A DNA stretch of 64,000 nt. It comes from Nectonema munidae. Its lineage: Eukaryota > Nematomorpha > Nectonematoida > Nectonematidae. The stretch covers positions 1,922,001 through 1,986,000 of the forward strand of contig JAUIRK010000898.1 in assembly GCA_030549495.1 (NCBI GenBank), read 5' to 3'. Position 1 is the stretch's first letter, and each line of letters starts with the position of its first letter. Both the position numbers and the translations under genes were made by a program. This document shows, piece after piece, positions 1 to 12,554 of the stretch. The notes beneath the pieces were generated by a model, which saw only the letters and a list, made by a program, of their open reading frames with translations, was not told the origin of the DNA and did not search any database.

Positions 1-1194
1 CAAATTAAATTTGTGTCAAGAAAGGGTGTTCATTTTTCCTCTTTTCCAAGTGAAAACATTCTATACGATTCCTTAAACAGCCACATTTCTCAAAACACGT
101 ATTCTACAGATTATCAAGGACTCTAATTTTCTTTAAAATTATGCTCATTATATTTTCCTTTTCTTGATAAGATATTTTAATAAATTGCAAAAAAAATGGA
201 AAAAAACTTTTATACCGAACACCACAGAAATGTTTCGATCTCTGTTCCAAGGGCGCAGCCCCACAGTCATTTTTCATAGAGGAAGAAATCTTCCTTCATC
301 TCCGCTACAAATAATACATGTACTAATTTCCAAATTCATGACTGCCTTTCACATAGTCGAAAAGATCTATCTATTGCTCCCATAAAAATGCATAATGGAA
401 AATATTTCACTTTAAAAAAAAACTTTGAAATTTTTAAAATCCTCAAAAATATTTTGTGAGAAGTTGGAATCATTTTGAGCCGTAAAATTTTTTAATTGTA
501 TTTTTCATCATCCCAATTTTATCACCCACTTTTTTCAGATTTGTCCAAAAATGTTCTCTGAATTTTGGTATGCATATAAAAAATACCTGAGTGTTTCATT
601 CGCACTAAATCTTATAGAAAAAGATAACGTATTTAGTTATAATTTTCAGAACTTTAAGCATAGCAAAATTTTACTTCAAAACATTTTTTCTGTCCCATTT
701 CTTTTTTAGTTTTTGAGACTTCAATAACAACAATGGTGAGTAAAACTCCTAATAAACATTAAAAGAAATTTTTACCGGTGTTTTACAATTTTCAATTGTA
801 AATCTTCTCATGTTCTAAAAATTTCAAATATTTTTTAATGATGGATCGTCGAAGATGGCTAGATGGGTCAAGCCATCTTTCAAATAGTTTCTTTGCATGA
901 ACGTTCTTCTCTTTTTCAGTTTAAAAAATTGATGTAAATAATAAATTCTCTAAATCGAAAAATCTTTAAAAAGACTAATTTTATTGGATACCGATCCCAA
1001 CTTCTATCCCTTCAAAAATTTTGATTTCGCTATCCTGCCTTTCGACCGTTCATACTTATATCCAAACTTGATTACCCGTTTGAATTGTTTTCATTCATAT
1101 AAAGTGACGAAAATCAAAACCTCTTCATAAAATATTGAGTCCAGAAAACCCATGTGGTTTAGTAGGCCTTAAGCAGGGTGAATCACACGTAGAT
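1..1194. other. AT-rich stretch with no recognised gene
   Basis: Only short open frames occur (the longest is 73 codons at 164-385), with low-complexity composition and no family motif. No tRNA box, terminal inverted repeat or splice-bounded coding segment was recognised on either strand. Confidence 0.5.
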
Positions 1195-1485
1195 CAGGGG
1201 GCACATCCTCAAAATTATTGGGGGCGAAATTTTTTTGTTGCAATTTTCAAAAATTAGTGGTCTGGAAATACCACGGGAGAACAAATATTCAAGCAATCCT
1301 TTAAAATAGAGTGTATTCAGCGCATACCTAAAGCCCTAAATTTATAAGACTACTTTATATTTTTTTTTAAAAATTGATGAAATTTAAAAACTATACTTCC
1401 AGCGAAAATATTTTAATTAAATTTGCATATCGCATATACACTAGTTTAAAAAAAACAAAAATTGTTGGAGGCGAATAGGCTTTTC
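1195..1485 (-). mobile_element. hAT-type MITE, one end truncated
   Basis: This is a non-autonomous hAT copy. It begins with CAGGGGCACATCC and is homologous over its length, in opposite orientation, to 3286-3520 at the tip of the hAT element 3286-6267. Shared landmarks are the blocks AAGCAATCCTTTAAAATAGA and GCGAATAGGCTTTTC. The second inverted repeat is absent, so the copy is truncated at about 1485 and no target duplication can be scored. Confidence 0.7.
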
Positions 1486-1937
1486 ATTTGAAAATGAAGT
1501 AGTCTATCAGGCACACTACAGGAATTGGGGAAAGGATATTTGATTGATAGAGAAAACAACTGAAAACAAAAGACTGAATGTTGGAGAGTTTTATATGAGT
1601 GAATGTAGTCTGAAGGCAAAGAGTCTACTAGACACCCTGCGGTGTTTATATGAAAAAATGTGATTGATTCAGGGGCAAGGGTATGAAATGAAGTTATAAT
1701 TGCATTATTTCATTTTTCTCAGCATCATTCAAAAATAGTTTAAAAGCTAAATTTGTGCAAGCCACAAAAAGTAAAATAACTTAACATTTTGCAATGATTT
1801 GCCTTTTATAATAACTTTTAAGGAAAAAAAAGTCTATCAGAAAAAGTTATATAGCTTCAACAAAAACTAAAAAATTTTACAGCATAACTTAAGTTTTTTG
1901 AAAACTAATTTGACGTATCCCCTACAGCATACTCTAT
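1486..1937. other. No recognised feature
   Basis: AT-rich sequence between a MITE and a SINE. No coding signal or repeat was recognised. Confidence 0.4.
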
Positions 1938-2076
1938 GGGTGGCATGGCAGATTGGTTAAGATGATGGACTTAGCACGGAAGCCTCTGGATTCGATTCCT
2001 CATCGATACGAATTTGTTCATAGTTTGACATAAGCGGTACATCAGTGCCTTGTTAATGAAAATACACCCGCTGTAC
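1938..2076 (+). repeat. tRNA-derived SINE
   Basis: A tRNA-like head carries a box A-like GGTTAAGATGATGG and a box B-like GGATTCGATTCC. It is followed by a body (TTCATAGTTTGACATAAGCGG, then AATGAAAATACACCC) that recurs at 15499, 32436 and 62572. The head does not fold as a functional tRNA, so this is a SINE and not a tRNA gene. Confidence 0.7.
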
Positions 2077-3277
2077 CTTACCTTTTACTCAAAATTGGAA
2101 AATTTGCTACATAATTAACATAAGAGAGAAAGGAAGAAAAATAAACTAATAAAGCAATTTTCACTATTTTAAAATGGAATCGTCTGTTCTCAGAATAATT
2201 TCAAAATAATAGGAGGCATAAAGAATGAGAGTTTATTTGATATTTTCAAGTTTTTATAAGCAGCAAAAGCCAACGTTTAAGTAGCTAACCCTTATAGGGT
2301 GATTTGGTAACACTTGTATTTTTTACATATTGTAAAAAATCATAGTATACAAAAATAGTAGTTTAATCACTTTTTATAAAATTATTTAAGTCTAAGAACA
2401 TAAAACATAGTAAATGATTTAAAAAAAAAAATCATTGCGTTTTTTTTTGTATATTTCTGTCCACAAATAAAATTCTGACATCTGTTATAAATAGATTAAG
2501 TACATTTTTAGCAACTGAAACATTTTGTTTCGATATTATATTTTTATTATAATAATCAACAAATTTTCTTAAAAAAAATGATTTAATTAATTATGTAGTG
2601 TTACTTACAAAATTTAACAATGGAACATTATAAAAAATATCTCTGCTCAAATAGAGTATTCTTGCTTTTAAAATAGCTAGCTAAAATATTCATTCCCAAA
2701 TAGCTATTGAAAAAAAATTTCTTCAATTGAAAAAATTAGTTTTCAAATGTTACAAAATGTAACAGACGTAGTGATAAAGATTAAGTGACCTTTGTTGAAA
2801 TAATATTCTTAACGTAAACAAATACATTACATACTTGTAAACAAACAAAAAATTGCCCACATCCGAGAAATCATTTGAATTTAAGAAATTCAGTAGAATC
2901 GAATCTTCTGGGTTTTCGTGCAAATCTTTCTACTACGAAAATTCTCCTATTTTTCTTGAAAATCTATAAAAATCAATTTTTCAGTTTAATGTAATAAAAT
3001 CTAAGGAACATTCACAAAAAATCTGATGCATAACCCCTTTTCCCTTTTGACGGGTTATTTGTGTTTATTTTAAATTAAACCGCGTTCCTCTCCTGTACGT
3101 CCTAGTTTTTAAATTAACCAAAAATTGAAAGTGAATAAAAAAATTGCATTTGATTTTGACTTACTTTTTCGCTGTATCTATCAAAAAACCAAATATAAAG
3201 CAAAGTTTATTGATTCTTAAGTAAAATAAAAAATATGTGAACATAGAAAAGTGTTCTTTATCATGTGCTTAAATAGG
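2077..3277. other. No recognised feature
   Basis: Very AT-rich, with only short spurious open frames. Nothing supportable was seen on either strand. Confidence 0.4.
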
Positions 3278-3285
3278 ATGTAGAC

Positions 3286-6267
3286 CAGGGCGCACATCCG
3301 GGGGCGAAAAGCCTATTATCCCCCCTCCCCCCCGAATGATTTTGATTTTTTAACTAGTGTATATATGTTATGTAAATTTATTTCATAAATTTTGTAAAAA
3401 AATATAAAGTTGTCTTATAAATTTACGTATGCGCTGTATACACTCTATTTTAAAGGATTGCTTGAATATTTGGTCTATCGTGGCATTTCCAGGCCAGTAA
3501 TATTGAGGATGTGCGCTAGGGTATTTTTCTTGCCCCATAAAAATGAAAAAGTTACTTAATAACGTCTTACTTTTTTTTATGAGTGGAAAATCATGAAAAC
3601 GTGTTAGATTTGAAGTTTGGTTGGCATTGAAATTTTTTTAGGTATCCCAAAGTTAAAAAAAAGTTGTATTGTTTTCAAAAAAATGCATTTTTTTGTTTTT
3701 ATTAAATTGAGAAGCTATATTTAACATATTTATTATTGAAAATGAAATATTTTACACAAAATAATAAACTTATTTTTTTCTTTGATTTTTTAATTTTTTT
3801 CTATCATTTTCCACAACTTGTAGTATGTCCTGATATCTTTTTTCATCACGTGTTAGAGAAATGAAGTCAGAAGCTAGTTTTACTCCTCTTTCTGCGTTGT
3901 CTTTGATCACACAAATGCTAGAAATTTTTTCTTTTGCATTTAAAAATGAAACATCACTTTCCCACTTTTCGACTTCTATGGAAATAAAACTTTCATCAAG
4001 ATTAAGATGCTTAAAGAAGGACCAAGAAGACTTTCCGATCAGTTGGTGGATTTCAACCTTTTTTTTTTTGAAAATTTGTGTTTTAGGAAAAATTGGTTTT
4101 CCATATCCAGCACCATGCCTTTGGCTGAAATTATAGTCCTTTTCATAAGAATTTAACGCAACAACAATTTGTTTTTTCTCATAAATATTTACCTTATCAC
4201 TGAAAAGAGATATTGGAGCCATTTCTTCGCATAGGTACCAAAGATGATTCATGAAAACTTTTTTAGCAGAGATAAACATTGCGTTCTTCTCGTCTTCAAG
4301 AAAAGAATTAAGTAAAACCAAATCATTATGAACGGTGTCCCGAGGGATGTCAGCTGTAAACCACCATGGTAAATAAAAAATTTGCAAAATTCAACAAAAT
4401 CAATCATTTTTTCAATCTGGTGGGGTGGAAAATCTTCTTTTAATTCTACCAAAACTTTATTCTTCAACATAACAATATTTAAACAGTAGAGAATAATTAC
4501 CATCCATCTTGCTTTACTTATAGAACCTGGTACTCTGAATTTTATAAATTGACTTTCACCTTTTAGATACATCAGAGACAAGAGAAGAAGTTCCTTGTAG
4601 TCATTTCTAACTAAACTCCTTTTTAGCATATTTTTAAAAAGAATAATATGTTCCCATTTATACTTTTTTCCTTCGTAATAAGTGTAATTAGATCGCTCTT
4701 CTGAGTAAAAAACTTGAAAGTTTTCTGGTGACTTCTCCTCTAAACTACCTTTAAACTACCTTGTGTCTACCTTTAAACTTGATTGTGTCTATCTTTAAAC
4801 TTGATGATTTGTAAATTTTTGTAGTTTCCCAAATTTTCTTTAACATAATTTCTCCAATGTGATGTCTGCAGGGACACCAAAAAAGAGGTCTTCCTAATTT
4901 ACTTTGAATACATACACAAGTGGCTGATAAACGTTCGGTATTAAGACTTGTGGTATCAAACACCATAGTTTTAACAGATTCCTTACAATCCCAACTTTCA
5001 AGCAAATCTACAGAAGCTTTTGAAAGAACATCCCCACCTTTATTTTTTTCATATGGACTTATCAAAGGCACGCCAAGCAATTTAATTATGTCATTGTTCG
5101 AAACGACAACAGGCATTCTCTCTTCATAATGAAACTTACTTCTTAATGTTGGGAGTAACTTTCCATCCCAATGCAAATTTAAAAAAGTTTCTGATGCCCA
5201 CGAACTTTTTATTATTTTAGCAGTTTTTTCTATAGCCTGAACTTTATACTTGTAGGCTTGAGAAGGATGTAAATTTATTTTGTTTCTATCACCTTCACAC
5301 GCTTCAATAAATGACTGAAGAATTGTAGCAGAAGCTGTTGATGAGACATTGTTTCTAATGAAGGTAGAAACTAAATTTTCTTTTTTTAAGATATCATGAG
5401 GTACAAAAATATTTGTTCCACTTTTTTTACACCTTTTATGCGATCTTTTGGTTAAAACTTCAGTGTTCTCTTCCAACATTATGTTATTATCGCTTTCTTG
5501 GCATTCTTTTTCAAGGTTAAACTCTTCTTTAATATCTAAAATTTTTTGTTTTTTTTTAGTATTTTTTTATATTCTGATACAAACAATAAAATTTTCTGAT
5601 ATATTTTGTTTTTAGCTATTGTTGGTATATTCGCTTTCTGATAGTGCTTCTCGACTTCTTCAACGACTTTTTTTGAACTAAGAACACTTATTTTTGTGTT
5701 TTTAGCAGAATCCTCTTCTCTAAACTTTTTCATAAAGCTAAGATAGCACAGCAAAACTTGTTTAAAGGCTGAAAGTCTACAACCAGTTATAGTTAAATGA
5801 GTAAGCCCTGGAGTACTTCCCAGAAAAGGAAAACCTTTGCAAGAAAACCTTGTATTCATAATAACAAACAAAAAACTGCGGATACATCACACATTAATTT
5901 ATATTAAATTTTTTTATTTGTTTTACAATGGTTAGAAATTAAAGTAAGTTTAATTATTTATTTTATAATAAATATTTTAAAGATATATATATAATTTAAT
6001 TTTTTTAATATTTTTTTTAAGTTTATATTTGTTGTACTCAAAATAATAAATAATAATAGCAAAAAATAAATTTTTAATTAACGCCATCTATTTTGCGAAC
6101 TAAAAAGTTATCTTAACATATTTTTGTTCATTGCACCACCTTAACAATTTTTTTTCGACATTTTTCTTTTTTGGGATTTATTTATAACTCATAATACGAC
6201 TCTAAAAAAAAGTAAGGCATAATCTGACAACCTCGGGGCAATGCAAACAGCCTAATGTGCGCCCCTG
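3286..6267 (-). mobile_element. hAT DNA transposon, 2.98 kb, near-complete
   Basis: The ends are CAGGGCGCACAT (3286) and, read inward from 6267, CAGGGGCGCACAT. The flanks ATGTAGAC (3278-3285) and ATGTGGAC (6268-6275) match at 7 of 8 positions, as expected for an aged 8-bp hAT target duplication. The interior carries a broken transposase on the minus strand. The first 235 bp (3286-3520) form a unit bounded by its own inverted repeats, and a second copy lies at 1195-1485. So either the short MITE derives from this end or one inserted at the tip. Confidence 0.85.
3770..5871 (-). pseudogene. hAT-like transposase (DDE, CRHH motif), broken
   Basis: This would be the DDE integrase-fold transposase of the surrounding element. 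Reading on the minus strand, the N-terminal part (5871-5536) has a Cys/Gly-rich start and a basic tail. The segment 5479-4751 holds HWDGKLLP, PVVVSNNDIIKLLGVP, FDTTSLNTE and CRHHIGEI, where the Asp residues and the C/H pair look like hAT-type catalytic-core positions. The segment 4629-4249 holds PGSISKARWM, and 4387-3770 holds HLWYLCEE and NDNAERGVK near the C-terminus. I recognise this arrangement from unnamed hAT-like proteins common in arthropod genomes. Frame changes lie between the segments (near 5500, 4745 and 4380), so it is not expressible as one protein. A local near-tandem repeat of CTACCTTTAAAC occurs at 4746-4806. Confidence 0.8.
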
Positions 6268-6377
6268 ATGTGGACTATATATAAGAAGCAAAAAAATATT
6301 GATTAGTTAGTAAAAACTATTTAATAAGTTTTAATTAAAAACTTATTTGTTCTAATGATACTAAATTTTTATATAGA

Positions 6378-6579
6378 AGCTACTAATCCACAAATAGGCC
6401 GATACTGCACATCAATCGGCTCAACTCTGCTTTTTATTGAAAGATCTATTTTGAATTACGCATTTAGAAGCTCATTCTGGGATCAATGTTTAAAACTCGC
6501 ATTATACGAGCAAGATTTTTATTCAGATATTAGGAAAAAATATTTGAATTCAGATAAAAAAAATAAAGAGTGTTTATAG
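6378..6579 (+). CDS. Possible terminal exon of an unidentified gene
   Basis: An open frame follows a good acceptor-like TTTTTATATAG ending at 6377 and encodes about 67 residues, from EATNPQIGRYC to KKNKECL, before TAG. Composition is less AT-biased than its surroundings. It lies just outside the hAT element and is convergent with the TMEM121-like gene. I do not recognise the protein, and no upstream exon could be paired with it because the hAT insertion sits immediately upstream. A chance open frame is quite possible. Confidence 0.2.
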
Positions 6580-6687
6580 TATAAAAGAAAACCATTTTAC
6601 ACTTGTTTAAATAAATAAGCTTTTGTTTGGTGATTAATTGAAAATACATTCAATGTTTTAAACTAAAAGGGAAGAACAATATATTCT

Positions 6688-7596
6688 TCAGCCTAACGGT
6701 ACTACTTCACTTCCAACTTTTGCAATTTTTTCATCTTTGTTCTTGAGCTGAATAATGATCATGATGCAGTGGAATAAGTCTATTCCTATATTCACTAAAT
6801 TTTTCATGATGAAAACGGTGACGCTGCTGTCTAAAAGGGTCCACAAAACGACTCTCACACACAGATAGGGAATATTAATGAGAAAAAGGATGCAGAGCTT
6901 GGAGGAGAGCATTAGGTAGTTGATGTATCTTGTTATGGAGTTGTGGCCATTGCAGAGAAATGAGTGTAGAATTAAAATGTCAAAAATGGGAAAGAAAAAG
7001 TGGATGCAACCGAGAAAGACGATGATCACCTTAAACGTATCCGACAAGATGACGTGAGATTCCTTGGAGAAGAGTGGTTGCATCACATTGGTTGAGTCGT
7101 ATATGTTGATTGCGACGCTGTGGATCGAGTTAATGACGAGCTTGTGGCTGACGGGATCAGAGAACTTGAATTTGGGGAAAACGAGTGCTATGTAGACAAG
7201 AATAGAAGAAGTCGTTAATATTTTAACTGCATTAATGCCCAAAAAATGCGTTTTATCCAATTTAGCTGCGACATTAAGGAAAATGGAGGAAACTTTTGGA
7301 ATCAAGCAGAGGGAGTAGATAAGCCAGAATAGGCATTGGAATTTAAGCATCTTTGAGCAGAAGAAGGAATCCATTCTCGCTCGAAGCTTCCTCAATCTAG
7401 AAAAGTAGATTAACCAAAACAAGGAGAATACGAGGAGTAAGGCATCCAGCGTAAACCAATAGTTGGTAAAACTAGAAGAGTAAAGCTTTAAAACAAAGTT
7501 CAAGGCTATCCCTTGTATTTGGGCAGCGAGGTACGCTAAAAAATAAAGGTAATTCAAGCACTTTTCTTTCATGTATCTCTCCATAACAACTGCCAT
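6688..7596 (-). CDS. TMEM121-like multi-pass membrane protein
   Basis: An intact single-exon frame of 302 residues rich in hydrophobic segments (roughly residues 12-35, 46-64, 82-108, 122-140, 185-212, 222-250 and 258-282). The last third resembles the TMEM121 / Drosophila hole family: a helix, then LLDSSVTVFIMKNLVNIG, comparable to the family's FRDSRVSAIFVGKNVVAL. The middle part INIYDSTNVMQPLF fits the position of the family's LDLLDLLDMQASLW. Length is close to the roughly 320 residues of vertebrate TMEM121. The molecular function of the family is poorly defined. The start is the first ATG of the frame, preceded by TTATTTATTAG ending 3 bp before it, which resembles a splice acceptor. The assignment rests on remembered similarity and is moderate; that this is a real gene is more certain. 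Confidence 0.6.
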   Translation of the reverse strand: MAVVMERYMKEKCLNYLYFLAYLAAQIQGIALNFVLKLYSSSFTNYWFTLDALLLVFSLFWLIYFSRLRKLRARMDSFFCSKMLKFQCLFWLIYSLCLIPKVSSIFLNVAAKLDKTHFLGINAVKILTTSSILVYIALVFPKFKFSDPVSHKLVINSIHSVAINIYDSTNVMQPLFSKESHVILSDTFKVIIVFLGCIHFFFPIFDILILHSFLCNGHNSITRYINYLMLSSKLCILFLINIPYLCVRVVLWTLLDSSVTVFIMKNLVNIGIDLFHCIMIIIQLKNKDEKIAKVGSEVVPLG

Positions 7597-7707
7597 TTTC
7601 TAATAAATAAAAGGAATTATCACTTCCTTGAAAAATCTTTCTATAATATTTAGATAATGCAAATTAGCTATCATTGAAAACTTTCACCGTAAATTTAATT
7701 TCTTTAA

Positions 7708-9503
7708 CCCTAGAAAGACCAAGCCGGTCAATTGTCCGGTAAGTTATTTTCGTTCGACGTTAACTCTTGGGAACTTATACTCATTCAATCGAAACTTATA
7801 GAATTCTACTATTTTATACAAAGTTATAAGTTCGAATACTCTGTTTTTTATTTTTCAACTAAGACCATACCGTTCAAATGACAGATATCATTTTTTTAAT
7901 ATTTTATGATAAAAAGTCAAAATAAGTAACTTATTTAAAGAAAATATTTACAATGGTTTATTAACATAAAATTATTTTAATTTTAAACATAGTTTACATA
8001 CTTGAAAAGAACAAGATCCACAAATATAATAAGAACAGTTCGGACAACACGTTCTTGTTTTATTTTTTAGACATATTTTACAGGTGGTCCTTTTTCCATC
8101 TCCCAAAATCTTGTCGCTAGATGTTGAGGCTCTATCTTCGTTTAGAATTTGTATTTTTCTTAAAAAACTTCTAGAATTTCTCTCTTTTTCACATTTCTTT
8201 GCATTCTGGTCGCTTTTTGGAATCTTCAACTACAACTTTTGGATTTTGATGCTGTGATGATAAAACAAAAACATCATTTTTTTAGCTCGGTACCCTAATA
8301 ACATGATACCTTCATCTTGCGTAAAAAGGAACTTTGATTCATAAAGCCGATCATTCTTTTTAAACTTCATTTTTGGGGGAATTTCTTTGTTAGTTCTAAT
8401 TGTTCCCACAAGTGTTGTCTTTTGTCTCAAAAGGTTTTTAGCGCAGGAAAGACTTGCAAAAAAATTATCCCAAGTCACATTCAAACCCATATCTTTATAG
8501 GAATCGAACAATTTCAAAACAACGTGTTCGTCTTGGCTTGAATAAACTCGAGATTCATCTTTACCAGTGTAGGGAAGTGATTGCAAAACATAGTAATAGT
8601 AGGTATCACAAAGCATCCAAAACTTTATTCCAAATTTTGATGGTTTACTTGGCATGTATTGAATGACTTTGCACCGGCTACGACATGGATAAAATTGTTC
8701 GTCAACAGTAACTGATCCATGAGAAAAGTAGCACTTTTGAAAGTTCTCCGATACGTTGCTCCAAAGTGAGTGAATCGCTGTGAAAGGATCTTTTTCTTTT
8801 CTTAGGGAACGCGAGCTCTTGTTATCAAATCGTAAATAAAGTAAAAATTTTTTAAATCGTTACGAGGTATCGTCTCATTGAATATTTTTCTTCCATAATT
8901 CGCATTCCAAAAGTTATGAAGAGGTTCACTTCGTCCTTTGTGTACACCTCTCATTATGCAAAGTCCAAGAAAAGCAAAGAATTTCGACAAAGGTAAAGAA
9001 AAGACAGTCATTCTTTCTTTTAGCCTCTTCTGTCGTAGGTTTGATTATTTCATCTAAATTTCTGTATCCATACACTTCCATAAAGACATCAAAACTGTTG
9101 TTTACGCGATTTCTTATGAAAGGTGTAGGACGACCAGACTTACGAAGGAGATTGCGCGTAAGAGTTTTGCTTGATGAAGAACATTCAAATGTTCAAAGTG
9201 TATTGTCTTTTGATTGAAAAGTGCGAACATTACATGAAGACGAAATGGAGTCATCATTGGTATCACATGCAAAGATATAAGATAATGAGAAAACTCACTT
9301 GGACTTGAAGATTCATAGGAGTCAGTAGTATACTCTTTATTACCTTCAGGCATGTTATATTGTGTAAAATAAAAAAAATGCGCGAAACAAAATACTGTTG
9401 GAAGAAATTCGCGGACCACGAATTGTAGAAAAATCAATAAAAAACTCTGTAGGCGCAACCACCGCTTTAAACAATAAAACTGACTCTTTTTTTTTGTAAA
9501 CAC
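7708..9503 (-). mobile_element. piggyBac transposon, decayed, one end found
   Basis: The 3' end is clear: the target tetranucleotide TTAA at 7704-7707 is followed by CCCTAGAAAGACC, which closely matches piggyBac terminal repeats. The imperfect palindrome CCGGTCAATTGTCCGG lies just inside at 7723. The interior encodes a piggyBac transposase on the minus strand. The matching opposite end (AGGGTTAA type) was not found up to 11 kb, so that end is missing or too diverged, and 9503 is only the limit of recognisable coding homology. Confidence 0.75.
7972..9353 (-). pseudogene. piggyBac transposase, frameshifted and deleted
   Basis: Starting from a Met at 9353 (MPEGNKEY, an acidic Ser-rich N-terminus typical of the family), minus-strand pieces show PLSKFFAFLGLCIMRGVHKG, then VTVDEQFYPCRSRCK and QYMPSKPSKFGIKFW around 8640-8720, then NVTWDNFFAS near 8480. 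VTVDEQ and TWDNFF hold the first two catalytic Asp residues. The frame changes near 9210-9230, 9010, 8810 and 8240. The region that should carry the third Asp (the family's GGVD segment) is missing between about 8240 and 8160. The C-terminal Cys-rich zinc finger CKICLKNKT...CCPNC...CGSC is retained at 8110-7990. The gene is dead. Confidence 0.85.
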
Positions 9504-11924
9504 TTTTTGGCATTTGTTTTGTTAACGATGAAATGCCTTAATATCAAATGTTTGAACATTTCACAAGAAGTTTAGAGATTACAGATGATTTTGTTTGCTT
9601 TATATGTCAAAATAGAAAAATCAGAAAACTTAGAATGGTACATATCAATAATAATAATCTAAAACCAAAATATAAACAACCTCATACAGAAAAACTGAAC
9701 GCTATTTTGTAAACATTTCGCTACAAATGTTTTATTGTAAACATTCCGATACAAATGTTTGTAATCCATAATGCGTATTACACTGATGATGTTCAACAAC
9801 ATAAGTTTCACGAATGTGGAGTTGAATTGGCTATGTATTCATTCTATAAAAATCAACAAACTGTATAATGGTATATAATTTTAATAAATATTTTCACGCA
9901 TATAGCGAGGAGAAGTCACCAGAAAACTCGGGATGGAAAATTCAGTCTCAAGCAAGTTATTAGATTGTTATAAGAATAACTATAAGTAAAACCTTGGAAT
10001 GCGGACACTTCAATTCAAAGAACAACCTTAGCTTTAGGAACATTAGAAGTGCAACGGGTTTTATTTTGATTGAAAATTATACAATTTTAACTTTGAGTAA
10101 ATATAGCCTCAATAAAAATGGAACAAATAATGAGAATGAGACAGATAAATCGAAACCGAATCAGAAATAATTTTTAAATAAGAGAGAGTTTAGAAAAATT
10201 AAACAAAAGCAAAAATAAGCATGTGATTTTATTGCACTGATGCAATGAACAACCTTTCTATTTTGATAGAAAAGTATTCATTTGTTTGATTTTCCATTGC
10301 TTTATTTTTAGTCTTCTATAAAAATTAAGTGTAAAATTTTGAACTCTGAAGAAAAAATGGAAATCATATATTTATCGGTTCTATAAAATTTAGTCTTAGA
10401 AATTTAACATCTTATATGAAAAAAATGGGAATTCTAATCGTAAACGAATTTGTGCAAGACTGTTTGAAAAATTGGAGATAAAGATAAAAAAAAAGTTTAA
10501 TTTTTTTTAATCTAAGTAACTGATTGATAAAGATTCAGGAGAGTGGAAATATTCCAATAAAGAGTTATTACTTTCAACTATACTATTACAATGTTTTAAT
10601 TAATTTGTTATTATATTAACAAATTTTTGTCCTTTTTTATTTTTCAGCATGTTGTTTCATCAATCATAAAATTTTTATTTTACGCAATTTTCATAAAATA
10701 TAAAGAAAATAACTTCATATTTCATAAGACAAACTTTTCTGCACAATTTTGAAAATTTTCAGAAACAAAAATCATAACATATAGGTTATGAAAACATAAA
10801 TGGTTACATACATTACCGTATCAATGTTTTCTTTGCCATAACCTCTGCGTAGACAATTTCTGAGTATTTACTATTCAGATTTTATTTTAAGATTGATTTT
10901 TTAATTTTATTAAAACAAATAAATTGCCTGAAAGTCTTTATTGTTTATTATTATTAGTCTCCCCGTATGGCAATATTATGGATGCATCGGATGTGAAATT
11001 TTTTGTATCCATGGATGCGGATATCAAATTTGACATACTGGCGGATTTGGGTGTCAGAATTATTTTTTTACGGATATCACAATTGTTATTCTAAGCAAAC
11101 GCATACTTCAAAAATTTAGAGAGATGTCAATGTATATGTTATCATAAAGATTCCGAAAAAAACTTTGCGGTAAAGAAAAATGTTTAAAATTGCGGATTAT
11201 AACTTAAATCATCAGCCGACGAGGATGTTAAATTTTTTGCGAGGATGCGAATATTCGATACATTTCTATAATGAACAAAAAAGTAAGGATCTGTAATGAA
11301 AAAACTTGCCTAAAAAGTGAATATATATATAATATTTAATAAAAGAAATTCAAAGCCAAATTAATGAGGATATGTGAATATGAGAGCAGCTAAGCAAATA
11401 GAAACTAGGAAATATGGGAACGAATTCAGCAACTCTAGACGCTATATTCTTCTATATGTTTTTATATCATATAGATTAGTAACTGAAGTTAAATATTTTT
11501 AATTGAAATAAACGGTTATAGGAAGTCTTTTAAGAAAAATCACTTTTATAACTAAAATGACTTCATTTAAAAACTAAGTAAAGCTTTGCAACATATGATT
11601 CCTAAAAAATTATAATTACTTGGCGCCCAAATTGGGTTTAAAAGAAATAAAAAATAAAATCTAAAAATAATTTTTACTTATGTTTAAATATATAATTTTG
11701 TAAAATGACTACATTAGAAATGAGTTCTAATTTTCTAATCTCCAAGTAGAAAAAAATTAATTCGGGGGATGAGTAAGGTTGGCGACACACAACTAGAAAG
11801 TGATGAAGCCTTCATTTTTCATAATTCGCACAATCGCTACAATAGTTCTTCTAGTTGAAAACATTTCAAGATCTAAAAATGTATTGGTTATTTTTAAATT
11901 AGGGATTTATTAGTTTATAAGTTC
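9504..11924. other. No gene; one short hAT relic
   Basis: AT-rich and noncoding. The 21 bases at 9907-9927 are an exact reverse-complement match to 4720-4740 inside the hAT transposase, which suggests a decayed relative of that element. A short match to the SINE head (GATGAGTAAGGTTGG) lies at 11769. Nothing else was recognised. Confidence 0.4.
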
Positions 11925-11993
11925 GCAGATGGCCTAGTGGTAGGAGTGTAGTGTCGAGATTCCGTTTATCTGGGTTCGATTACCGATTGTGAC
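11925..11993 (+). repeat. tRNA-like SINE head
   Basis: GCAGATGGCCTAGTGGTAGG resembles a box A region and GGGTTCGATTACC a box B. The acceptor arms do not pair, so this is not a functional tRNA gene. The body shared by the other SINE copies is not present, so this is a different or truncated tRNA-derived repeat. Confidence 0.5.
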
Positions 11994-12554
11994 TATCCTT
12001 ACCATATCTCTCTTCTTATGGAAGACTTTTTTCAATTTAGATACCATACAAACAACTAAAAAAAGTTGTAATTTAAGTAAACTAAAATAGTACTAATTTA
12101 TTATTTGTTTAAAATTGCTCAGATTTTAAAATTTTTGGATAACATCGTGTTCAAATTAAGAACATTTTCAAAAACCGATTGTGTTTACCCAGCCACCAAC
12201 GCTACTTGAATGATATTTTGATACCCCATTTAAGCGTGTTTTTGCTTTCTTAAAAATAATACAAGAATAGCATTGTATTATAATTATATATATTGAAAGT
12301 CAGCTAAGTAATAAATATAAATTAATAAAATTCTAAGTTTTAAAATATGATAAATCATCATTCTTGTAGACAAAAAAATGCTTTTAAAGATAGAATAAGT
12401 GGGTCTCAGCTTAACAATTAAAGGTCAGAGCTTCTATCCAGTAGTGGGATTCAAATTTTTTGTCAGCCGGTTCTGTTACAAAAAAGTCAAATTTGTCAGC
12501 AAATAAACTGATCAATTTTGATTATTTCCCAATAAAATTTTAAAATAATGGTTA

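Noticed and set aside
1938-2076. Possible tRNA gene
   Set aside because: Box-like motifs are present, but acceptor and anticodon arms do not pair, and the same downstream body occurs in other SINE copies.
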